DNA from: Thermococcus sp. JdF3
GTDB lineage: Archaea; Methanobacteriota_B; Thermococci; Thermococcales; Thermococcaceae
Direction: 5' to 3'
DNA length: 64,000 nt
Assembly: GCF_012027495.1 (NCBI RefSeq)
Contig: NZ_SNUK01000001.1
Coordinates: 1 to 64,000 of the forward strand
The notes below the pieces were generated by a model. The model ran no database searches. It was not told the origin of the DNA and saw nothing but the letters and a program-made list of their open reading frames with translations. Shown piece by piece: positions 1-6,352 of this stretch (position 1 is its first letter; every line of letters starts with the position of its first letter). The position numbers and the translations under genes were made by a program.

Positions 1-440
1 TTCTTATCCTCGATGAACCCATGACCGGCCTCGACCCGACGGGGATAGCGGAGTTCAAGGAGATTATTAGAGAGCAGAAAAAGGCCGGGAGGACGGTGTT
101 CTTCTCAAGCCACATTCTCGCGCACGTGGAAGAGGTTTGCGACACGGTTGGGGTAATAGTGAAGGGTAAGCTCCGCGTCGAGGACAACCTCGACAGCATC
201 AAGCGGGAGTTCCTCAGGAAGGCTGGCTACACGATAGTTATTGAAACGAACAGGCCTGTGGACTGGAGTTCAGCGGAATTGAGCGTGAGTCCGCTCGGTG
301 AGAATAAGTACCGCGTTGTTGCTTCGAGGGACGTTAGGGAGGAGCTTCATGACTTTGTGGCGAACCAGGGCGCGAAGATTCTAACAATGCAGGTCAAGGA
401 GCCAAGCCTCGAAGAAATATTCCTCAAACTCGTCGGGTAG
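1..440 (+). CDS. ABC transporter ATP-binding protein, C-terminal part (cut by window edge)
   Basis: The visible reading frame enters from the left edge with the Walker B sequence LILDEPMTGLDP, followed by the H-loop region FFSSHIL, so this is the end of an ABC-type nucleotide-binding subunit. Walker A and the signature motif lie outside the window. After the ATPase core there is a C-terminal extension of about 80 residues ending EPSLEEIFLKLVG; it resembles the tail of the ATPase at 28054-28977 (both have ASRD.REEL and EP.LEE.FL.LV), so the two are probably paralogous ABC-2 exporter ATPases. The downstream membrane genes at 816 and 1384 are plausible permease partners. Substrate unknown. Confidence 0.9.
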   Translation, partial: LILDEPMTGLDPTGIAEFKEIIREQKKAGRTVFFSSHILAHVEEVCDTVGVIVKGKLRVEDNLDSIKREFLRKAGYTIVIETNRPVDWSSAELSVSPLGENKYRVVASRDVREELHDFVANQGAKILTMQVKEPSLEEIFLKLVG

Positions 441-471
441 CCTTTGTTCCAATTTTTCTCGAGGTGATCCC

Positions 472-785
472 ATGGGCCGGGCTATCTCCCGCGCGCTCCT
501 CAACTACCTGATAAACGGCCTAGGCGCATCGACCTCCCTCACCAGGAATCTCGCCTACATGGCCTTCCCGCTGGTGAGGGGCTTCGTCGTTCAGGAGAAG
601 GTCAGGGAGCACGTTGCCGCCACCAGGGCCCTTGGGGCCGGCGACCTCCACATTCTCAGGAGGCATATCCTGAAGCCTGTAATTCCCTACGCCCTGAGCC
701 ACTTCAGCCTCCTGTTCCCAGGGTGGTCGCGCTCGTGGCGATACCAGTTCTCTGGCCGGCACGGTTCGTCCTTGGAATTTCATAA
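472..785 (+). pseudogene. Peptide-type ABC permease (DppC-like) C-terminal fragment, frameshifted
   Basis: The frame from ATG 472 encodes the cytoplasmic coupling region of an oligopeptide permease: REHVAATRALGAGD followed by ILRRHILKPVIPYALSHFSL, closely matching the same region of the DppC-like proteins at 54771 and 58720 (ESLGADRKWILRRHILR). Around position 714 the membrane-like sequence continues only in another frame (PRVVALVAIPVLWPARFVL, stop at 783-785). The N-terminal half of a permease is missing. I read this as a decayed fragment stranded inside an ABC-2 exporter cluster. An ORF in the original frame runs on to 807 but with non-membrane sequence. Confidence 0.6.
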
Positions 786-815
786 ACTTTTTATGGTTTA
801 TTTTTAACCACTACT

Positions 816-1382
816 ATGGGGAAGGGATTGAGCATGTACTGGATTGTTCGTCTGTACCTTAAAAGACTGGCAAACATCACATCTATCCTCTTTGTACTTG
901 GGCTTGTTTACTATTCCCTCTCCCCCTCCACAACACCCGCCATGACGTACTCGCTGTTCATCTTCATTCTCGCTTTCCCGCTCTCTTCGATGGCCTTCAA
1001 AAACACCGTTTTTGAACTTAAGAACCCCGTATCGAGGATTGAATATTCCCTCGCCATGATGGTTTCATACCTTATTGCCCTTCTGATCCCTCTTGTTCCC
1101 CTTGCCCTCTCCAAACACTTTTTGAGCGCCGTTCTCGTAGTGGTTTCCGGAGTTTCCGCAGGTCTTTTCTTCGGGAGTATGGGTCTCGGCCCAAAACTCT
1201 CCCTGGCGCCGCCGATTCTGTTCATTCTCACTTTTGTCTCGCTCCTGAGACTCCCGCCACTCCTCTCGACCTGGAATCCACTCCTTTCCTCCTACCGCGG
1301 TGTTTCCTATCAGCTAATTTCAATTAGCATTTACTCCTCGCTCTACTTTGTCGTGATGAAAAAACGTGAATGGAGGGCTTGA
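816..1382 (+). CDS. Multi-pass membrane protein, possible ABC-2 permease subunit
   Basis: A 188-residue hydrophobic protein with about five to six membrane segments separated by short Arg/Lys-containing loops and ending in the basic tail MKKREWRA. No family signature is recognised. It lies between an exporter ATPase (1-440) and a permease-like gene (1384) and almost abuts the latter, so it may be one subunit of the same transporter. TATA-like sequences near 786-807 lie at about the right distance for transcription starting close to the ATG at 816. An internal ATG at 834, preceded by GGGAAGGGATT, is an alternative start that would shorten the protein by six residues. Confidence 0.65.
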   Translation: MGKGLSMYWIVRLYLKRLANITSILFVLGLVYYSLSPSTTPAMTYSLFIFILAFPLSSMAFKNTVFELKNPVSRIEYSLAMMVSYLIALLIPLVPLALSKHFLSAVLVVVSGVSAGLFFGSMGLGPKLSLAPPILFILTFVSLLRLPPLLSTWNPLLSSYRGVSYQLISISIYSSLYFVVMKKREWRA

Positions 1383-1383
1383 A

Positions 1384-2040
1384 ATGTGGCTGATTGGCTT
1401 GGAATTCAGGAAGTACCTGCACTCGAAGACCCTCTACGGCCTCCTTCTCATAGCGGTTCTCTACACCGTGAGCTTCTTCAGCGACCCGGACAAAGTCCTG
1501 ACACCCGAGATGGTGGTGGGTAACTACACCTTCTTCATGGCCCTTTTCGGGGGAATTCTGATAGCGTTCCATGCGACTGAGATTCCGAGAGAGCCCCTCG
1601 TCCTGTCAAAGCCCGTTAGAAGGTTCTCGGCACTTCTCCAGCACTTTGGGGCGGTTGCGCTGCTCTCGGTGCTCTTTTCAGTAATCGCCATGCCCATCGA
1701 GTGGCACTACTACCCAAACGCCCACGCCGTTGAGCTCTCCGCCGTAGTTCTAATTCTCTTCCTTCTCGGCGTTTCTGCATTCTCCCTTCTGCCCGCTATT
1801 TTCCTCGGCAGGGAGCTTAGGATTCTCTGGTCGGTCGGAGTGGTGTTTCTCTTCTTGGGTGCGATGGCTGGGATATCCTCGCCAAACCTCGCCGAGAAGC
1901 TCCTCCTGCCTGTGCTTTCCCTCAGCGATGCCTTCCTGGACGGAACGCTGTCCTACAGCGATGCACTGACGGCAATTGCTTCGGTTGGGATTTACGTGGC
2001 CATCTCGGTTGCAGTGTTCGGCAAGAAGGATTTGCGGTGA
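1384..2040 (+). CDS. ABC-2 type permease-like membrane protein
   Basis: A 218-residue protein opening MWLIGLEFRKYLHSKTLYG, the typical cytoplasmic amphipathic start of ABC-2 exporter permeases, followed by about six transmembrane segments. The start at 1384 is preferred because GGAGGG lies six bases upstream and the ATG follows the stop of the preceding gene by one base; a GTG at 1366 would overlap that gene. With the ATPase fragment at the left edge and the membrane gene at 816 it probably forms an exporter. Substrate is unknown. Loops EIPREPLVLSKPVRR and LGRELR face the cytoplasm by the positive-inside rule. Confidence 0.7.
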   Translation: MWLIGLEFRKYLHSKTLYGLLLIAVLYTVSFFSDPDKVLTPEMVVGNYTFFMALFGGILIAFHATEIPREPLVLSKPVRRFSALLQHFGAVALLSVLFSVIAMPIEWHYYPNAHAVELSAVVLILFLLGVSAFSLLPAIFLGRELRILWSVGVVFLFLGAMAGISSPNLAEKLLLPVLSLSDAFLDGTLSYSDALTAIASVGIYVAISVAVFGKKDLR

Positions 2041-2112
2041 GAAAAATGCGACTTGAAATCCAACAGCAGGGTCTTTGCCCGTTCTCTTCGTTTTGAAGGA
2101 GGAATACTCTCA

Positions 2113-2142
2113 AACTTAAAAACGTTTTGCAAACTTTAAGTT
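2113..2142. repeat. 8-bp inverted repeat enclosing a 10-bp palindrome
   Basis: AACTTAAA (2113-2120) is repeated inverted as TTTAAGTT (2135-2142) across a 14-base spacer, and AAAACGTTTT (2119-2128) is itself a perfect palindrome. The segment lies in the AT-rich gap after the exporter cluster and just before a possible small gene at 2171. It may be an operator or a terminator hairpin; nothing else in the gap is recognisable. Confidence 0.35.
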
Positions 2143-2170
2143 AAAAACCCGCTATTGGTTACAATTATCC

Positions 2171-2278
2171 GTGCAGAATAAACGGTGGTTTTTGGCCCCT
2201 TTCGTCACGATGGTGCTTCTGAGCGTGGGTTTCGCCCTGCTGTGGGAGGATGAGACTTCAGAGGGGGTGCTGGCATAA
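2171..2278 (+). CDS. Possible small membrane protein (35 aa)
   Basis: A short frame from GTG 2171 encodes a 35-residue peptide with one hydrophobic segment (FVTMVLLSVGFALLW) bounded by a basic N-terminus (QNKRW) and an acidic C-terminus (EDETSEG), a layout typical of single-pass membrane miniproteins. No clear ribosome site precedes it, but TTTAAGTTA at 2135-2143 is about 30 bases upstream, compatible with a leaderless message. It fills an otherwise empty 270-base gap. It could equally be a remnant of the neighbouring exporter cluster. Confidence 0.3.
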   Translation: MQNKRWFLAPFVTMVLLSVGFALLWEDETSEGVLA

Positions 2279-2308
2279 TGGAGAACGGAAGAACGAAGAA
2301 TGAGAGAA

Positions 2309-2536
2309 TCAGATGGCTATCATCGTTGAGGTCATCTGGATCTCGGTCATCTTCCTTATCTTCTCGGTTATGAACTGGTCAAGGTCCTTGAGCGTGTCGG
2401 TTTCGACCTTTACGACAAGGTCGTACTCCCCGTAAACCACGTAGGCCTCCTTAACCTCCGGCATGGCCAGAAGCTTCTCCATAACTTCCCTTTCCTTTCC
2501 AGCGGCCGTCACCATCAAAATAAAAGCCGTCACCAT
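2309..2536 (-). CDS. Lrp/AsnC-type ligand-binding (RAM) domain protein
   Basis: A 75-residue protein consisting only of the regulator-of-amino-acid-metabolism domain of Lrp/AsnC regulators: MVTAFILMVTAAGKE, then VYGEYDLVVKVET and IRKMTEIQMTSTMIAI. It has no DNA-binding helix-turn-helix. Stand-alone RAM proteins are common in Thermococcales and are thought to oligomerise and bind amino acids, possibly modulating full-length Lrp proteins. The start at 2536 is chosen because GGTGAT lies just upstream; a start at 2548 would add four residues. It is transcribed divergently from the kinase-like gene at 2589. Confidence 0.85.
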   Translation of the reverse strand: MVTAFILMVTAAGKEREVMEKLLAMPEVKEAYVVYGEYDLVVKVETDTLKDLDQFITEKIRKMTEIQMTSTMIAI

Positions 2537-2588
2537 GGCTATCACCAAAAGTATTTTATCTTCGGAGTATTTAAGCTTATCGAGGCAT

Positions 2589-3236
2589 ATGTTCGACCAC
2601 TTGATAAGCGAAGCTCAATTGGGGCGGTTTTACTCCCGCCTGAAATCGCTTGGATTCGAGAAAATTCGACCCTACGCCAAGGGAACCACGAGTCTCATCT
2701 TCTGCGCCCGGTTGGATGAAAAAAACGTCATAATAAAGCTCCAGCGGCCGGACTCCCCGAGGCAGAACTTCGCCAGGGAGGCCGAAATTATCCGCGCGGT
2801 GGAGCCATTCGGAATAACCCCCCCGCTCGTGGCTTACGGCGTCTTTGAGGGCCTTGAGTACCTCGTCCGGGAGTTCGCAGAGGGGGAGGTAATCTTCCAC
2901 GCGGACCTCGAAAAGCGACACATCTTTGAGATAGTTGAGAAAACTGCCCTGCTCGACAGGCTCGGTCTCGACCACGGCCAAATTCAGGGGGGAAAGCACG
3001 TAATAGTCGGCGAGAGGGTCTGGCTGATAGATTTCGAAAAGTCCGGCTGGAGGAAGCCGAAGAACCTCACCTCCGCGATGGCAATGGTGTTCCTGAACGA
3101 CAACCACATCTCGCGCCGGGTTCGGAAGAAATTCGGGGTGGACCGGGCATTCCTGGGGGAGATGAGGGAGGAGGTACGAAACTATAAGAGAACCGGAAGG
3201 CTCTCAGGTCTTCTGGGCCTTCTTTCTAGACTTTAG
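2589..3236 (+). CDS. Kinase-like protein (putative serine/threonine protein kinase)
   Basis: A 215-residue protein with a reduced protein-kinase fold. An N-lobe lysine sits in KNVIIKLQRPD after a Gly/Ser-poor loop (AKGTTSLIF), and the C-lobe has GLDHGQIQGGKHV in place of the catalytic HxD loop and VWLIDFEKSGW as the DFG-like metal-binding element (IDFEKS as in RIO/Bud32-type and archaeal kinases). This set is seen in small archaeal kinases of the RIO/Bud32 superfamily; substrate unknown. ATG 2589 is preferred to the longer frame beginning at 2463, which overlaps the Lrp-type gene on the other strand. The 3' end overlaps the convergent gene at 3204 by about 30 bases. Confidence 0.75.
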   Translation: MFDHLISEAQLGRFYSRLKSLGFEKIRPYAKGTTSLIFCARLDEKNVIIKLQRPDSPRQNFAREAEIIRAVEPFGITPPLVAYGVFEGLEYLVREFAEGEVIFHADLEKRHIFEIVEKTALLDRLGLDHGQIQGGKHVIVGERVWLIDFEKSGWRKPKNLTSAMAMVFLNDNHISRRVRKKFGVDRAFLGEMREEVRNYKRTGRLSGLLGLLSRL

Positions 3237-3530
3237 CCTGTCTGCGTAGAGGGCCAGGAGGGGTATCGCCACCGCCATCGCTATCAGGCCCATCCTCGGA
3301 TCCCAGAAGTAGTCAAAGACCAGTATCACGGCTACGGCTATCGCCATCATCAGGAAGAGGTCCCTGTCGAAGAGCCTGGACTTTGACAGGATGTTCTGCT
3401 GCCGGGTGACGTACGCGAGGTAGAGGGGTATCCCGACGGCGGCTATTGTCACCCCTGCGTAGGTTCTGAATGCCACGGAGATGAATATTCCCAGACCGAG
3501 TATTATTCCAACCCCCTGCTCCTCCCTCAT
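3204..3530 (-). CDS. Conserved membrane protein, 108 aa, unknown function
   Basis: Four predicted transmembrane segments (GIILGLGIFISVAF, GVTIAAVGIPLYLAYV, LFLMMAIAVAVILVF, MGLIAMAVAIPLLALY) separated by a basic loop (TRQQNILSKSRLFDRD) and closed by the Lys/Arg-rich tail DRLKSRKKAQKT. No family is recognised. It converges on the kinase-like gene, overlapping its last 33 bases. Confidence 0.65.
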   Translation of the reverse strand: MREEQGVGIILGLGIFISVAFRTYAGVTIAAVGIPLYLAYVTRQQNILSKSRLFDRDLFLMMAIAVAVILVFDYFWDPRMGLIAMAVAIPLLALYADRLKSRKKAQKT

Positions 3531-3605
3531 GCTTCCACCTGACCCCCGCTATCGGTGATGACCTTTTAAACCTTCTCGCGTTTGTTACTGCGCACGATAG
3601 TTAAG

Positions 3606-3614
3606 TTTATATAC
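3606..3614 (+). promoter_or_regulatory. TATA box for the S9 peptidase gene
   Basis: TTTATATAC at 3606-3614 is a near-consensus archaeal TATA box about 40 bases before the ATG at 3647. A start of transcription near 3635 would leave a short leader carrying the ribosome site GGTGAT at 3634-3639. Confidence 0.6.
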
Positions 3615-3646
3615 TTTGGTGTCCATGATAGGCCGGTGATAGCGTT

Positions 3647-5512
3647 ATGAGCAACATCGAATGGGATGAGAAGACCTTTTCTAGGTTTGCGTACCTGGGT
3701 GACCCGAGGGTGCGGGGGAGCTCCGTCGCCTACGTTCTCACCAAGGCCAACCTGCAGGAGGACAAATACGAGAGCACGGTGGTCGTTGAGGATCTTGAGA
3801 CGGGGGCGAGGCGCTTCATCGAGAACGCCTCCATGCCGAGGATCTCGCCGGATGGAAAGAAACTCGCTTTCACGCGTCCCAACGGGGAGAAGAAGGCAAC
3901 GGAGATATGGGTGGCAGACGTTCAGACTCTGAGCGCCAAGAGGGTTTTAACCATCAAGAACGTCCGCTCTGTGGAGTGGAACGACGACTCCAGGAGACTT
4001 TTAGTTGTGGGCTTCAAGAGGAGGGACGATGAGGATTTCGTCTTCGACGACGATGTTCCGGTCTGGTTCGACAGCATGGGGTTCTTCGACGGTGAGAAGA
4101 CGACCTTCTGGGTCCTCGACACGGAGAGCGAGGAGATACTCGAGCAGTTCGAGAAGCCGCGGTTTTCGAGCGGAATCTGGCACGGCGATTCCATAGTCGT
4201 CAACGTCCCGCACAGGGAAGGTTCCAAGCCGGCACTCTTCAAGTTCTGGGACATCTACCTCTGGAAGGACGGAAGCGAGGAGAAGCTCTTCGAGCGCGTT
4301 TCTTTTGAGGCCATCGACTCCGACGGGGAAAGGATACTCCTGAGGGGCAAGGGGGAGAAGAGGTTCATCAGCGAGCACGGGTGGCTCTACATCTACGACG
4401 GCGAGCTCAGGCCCGTTTATGAGGGTCCGCTGGACGTCTACGACGCCAAGCTGGACGGGGGGAAGGTCTACTTCCTGACCCCCGATGCCGGCAGGGTGAA
4501 CCTCTGGCTCTGGGACGGGAAGGCCGAGAGAATCGTTGCCGGCGACCACTGGGTCTACGGCTTCGACGTCCACGATGGCAGGGCAGTTCTGCTGATAGCG
4601 ACCGCGACAAGGGTCGCCGAGCTCTACCTCTACGACGGCGAGCTGAAGCAGCTCACCGACTACAACGGGCCGATATTCGCCAGACTCAGGACCTTTGAGC
4701 CGAGGCACTTCCGCTTTAAGAGCAAGGACCTTGAGATAGACGGCTGGTATATTAAGCCGGAACTCAAGGATGACGAGAAGGCCCCGGTGATAGTCTTCGT
4801 CCACGGCGGGCCCAAGGGCATGTACGGGCACCGCTTCGTCTACGAGATGCAGCTGATGGCGAGCAGGGGGTATTACATAGTCTTCGTGAACCCGCGCGGC
4901 AGCGACGGCTACGACGAGGACTTCGCGCTCCGCGTTCTGGAGAGAACCGGTCTGGAGGATTTCGAGGACATAATGGCCGGAATAGAGGAGTTCTTCAGGC
5001 TCGAACCCCAGGCGGACAGGGAGAGGGTTGGCATAACGGGCATAAGCTACGGCGGCTACATGACCAACTGGGCGCTGACTCAGTCGGACCTCTTCAAGGC
5101 AGGGATAAGCGAGAACGGCATAAGCTACTGGCTTACCAGCTACGCCTTCTCGGACATCGGCCTCTGGTACGACCTTGAGGTTATAGGCCCGAACCCGCTC
5201 GAAAACGAGAACTACCGCAAGCTGAGTCCACTCTTCCACGCGGAGAACGTCAAGGCGCCGATACTCCTCATCCACTCGCTGGAGGACTACCGCTGCCCCC
5301 TCGACCAGAGCCTGATGTTCTACAACGTGCTCAAGGACATGGGCAAGGAGGCCTACATAGCCGTCTTCAGGCGTGGGCCGCACGGTCACAGCGTCCGCGG
5401 AAGTCCAAGGCACAGGGCCAAGCGCTACAGGCTCTTCATCGAGTTCTTTGAGAGGAAGCTGAGGAAGTACGAGGAAGGGTTTGATGTTGAGAAGATACTC
5501 AAGGAGGGCTAA
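3647..5512 (+). CDS. S9 family peptidase, acylaminoacyl-peptidase-like
   Basis: A 621-residue serine peptidase of the prolyl oligopeptidase family: an N-terminal beta-propeller (residues ~1-350) and a C-terminal alpha/beta-hydrolase domain. The nucleophile is Ser467 in GISYGGY, the acid is probably Asp547 in HSLEDYRCP, and the base lies in GPHGHS (His579 or His581). VFVHGGPKG supplies the oxyanion-region HGGP motif. Length and motif set match archaeal acylaminoacyl peptidases, which cleave N-acylated or short peptides in the cytosol; no signal peptide is present. GGTGAT precedes ATG 3647. The 3' end overlaps the convergent gene by 14 bases. Confidence 0.9.
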   Translation: MSNIEWDEKTFSRFAYLGDPRVRGSSVAYVLTKANLQEDKYESTVVVEDLETGARRFIENASMPRISPDGKKLAFTRPNGEKKATEIWVADVQTLSAKRVLTIKNVRSVEWNDDSRRLLVVGFKRRDDEDFVFDDDVPVWFDSMGFFDGEKTTFWVLDTESEEILEQFEKPRFSSGIWHGDSIVVNVPHREGSKPALFKFWDIYLWKDGSEEKLFERVSFEAIDSDGERILLRGKGEKRFISEHGWLYIYDGELRPVYEGPLDVYDAKLDGGKVYFLTPDAGRVNLWLWDGKAERIVAGDHWVYGFDVHDGRAVLLIATATRVAELYLYDGELKQLTDYNGPIFARLRTFEPRHFRFKSKDLEIDGWYIKPELKDDEKAPVIVFVHGGPKGMYGHRFVYEMQLMASRGYYIVFVNPRGSDGYDEDFALRVLERTGLEDFEDIMAGIEEFFRLEPQADRERVGITGISYGGYMTNWALTQSDLFKAGISENGISYWLTSYAFSDIGLWYDLEVIGPNPLENENYRKLSPLFHAENVKAPILLIHSLEDYRCPLDQSLMFYNVLKDMGKEAYIAVFRRGPHGHSVRGSPRHRAKRYRLFIEFFERKLRKYEEGFDVEKILKEG

Positions 5513-6197
5513 GGCCTCTTTCTTTGAGCTTTTCTTTCAGCCTCTTTTCGCTTCCCCGGAAGTAGAAGAGGCACCACCCGTCTCTGCAGGCGATTTTGAA
5601 CTCTCCATCAACGTCGTCGATGTCTCCTTTTAGTTGGGCTACCCCGACGAAGCAGCTCTTATCCCGCCAGATTTCGGGTTTCTCCGGCTTTAGAAGCCCC
5701 ATGTAAAGGGCCTCTCTCATCGTCCAGAACTCGAAGGCGCAGCTGACGGTTCCGGAGCGGTGGTTGTGCTCTATGAGCTTCACCAGGAACCTGAGGTAGT
5801 CCCCGTCCCCGGGCAGGTGGTCCGGGTCGGGGAGGCTCCGGAGGATCTCTGGCGGCACGGGCTTTCCGTCCGCGTAGAGCCTCGCGGCGGTGTGGAACGG
5901 AACCCACCCGTCCACCGTCTCGATCAGCCTCACCCCCTCCCCCTCCGCCTCGGGCAGGAGTTCATCGAGGCGGCTGAACCCGGCATGAACGCCGAGCAGA
6001 ATGCTCTCTCCGAGGTACTTTCCGAAGCAGTCCATGGGCATTCTCACTACCCTTTCGAAGAAGTAGTTCCTCTCGAAGGCCTCCGCAACGGCTTCAAAGG
6101 CCCGGAGGTTGCCCCGGTGAAGCACCCTGCTGGCCGAGACGACGAGCAGGGGGTGGAGCAGGTGCCTCCTCCTGTCCGTGACTATTACCGTCTTCAC
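5499..6197 (-). CDS. Conserved hypothetical protein, 232 aa
   Basis: A soluble protein with no recognised domain. It opens MKTVIVTDRRRHLLHP, contains the short conserved-looking stretches HNHRSGTVSCAFEFW and MREALYMGLLKPEKP, three to four cysteines (CAF, SCFVG, IACRDGWC) and a basic amphipathic C-terminus (GSEKRLKEKLKERGL). The Cys/His content could reflect metal binding, but no standard motif is present. It converges with the S9 peptidase gene and is divergent from the OB-repeat gene cluster at 6353, so it probably has its own promoter in the 155-base gap. Confidence 0.6.
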   Translation of the reverse strand: MKTVIVTDRRRHLLHPLLVVSASRVLHRGNLRAFEAVAEAFERNYFFERVVRMPMDCFGKYLGESILLGVHAGFSRLDELLPEAEGEGVRLIETVDGWVPFHTAARLYADGKPVPPEILRSLPDPDHLPGDGDYLRFLVKLIEHNHRSGTVSCAFEFWTMREALYMGLLKPEKPEIWRDKSCFVGVAQLKGDIDDVDGEFKIACRDGWCLFYFRGSEKRLKEKLKERGLSPP

Positions 6198-6294
6198 GGC
6201 CCGTCTTTTGAGTGAGGCCTTAAATTATTTTCCCCGGTCGTAACGTTCCACCTTATTCAAACCTGGTTACTCCTGTCCCGTTTTGACACGAAAG

Positions 6295-6304
6295 CGTTAA
6301 AAAG
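6295..6304 (+). promoter_or_regulatory. TATA-like element for the OB-repeat cluster
   Basis: CGTTAAAAAG at 6295-6304 is a reasonable archaeal TATA element about 50 bases ahead of ATG 6353; the leader then carries GGAGGT at 6341-6346. The three following genes overlap or nearly abut, so one transcript is likely. Confidence 0.45.
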
Positions 6305-6352
6305 AGCATCCATCAACTGGGTTGCTACGTCAAATAATCCGGAGGTCTGCTC

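Noticed and set aside
2279-2371. Short frame from ATG 2279 following the possible miniprotein
   Set aside because: After about 13 codons it runs into the Lrp-type gene on the opposite strand and becomes Ser/Arg-only shadow sequence.
4001-5413. Long minus-strand frame opposite the S9 peptidase
   Set aside because: The plus-strand gene has full catalytic motifs and the opposite frame shows only mirrored codon bias.
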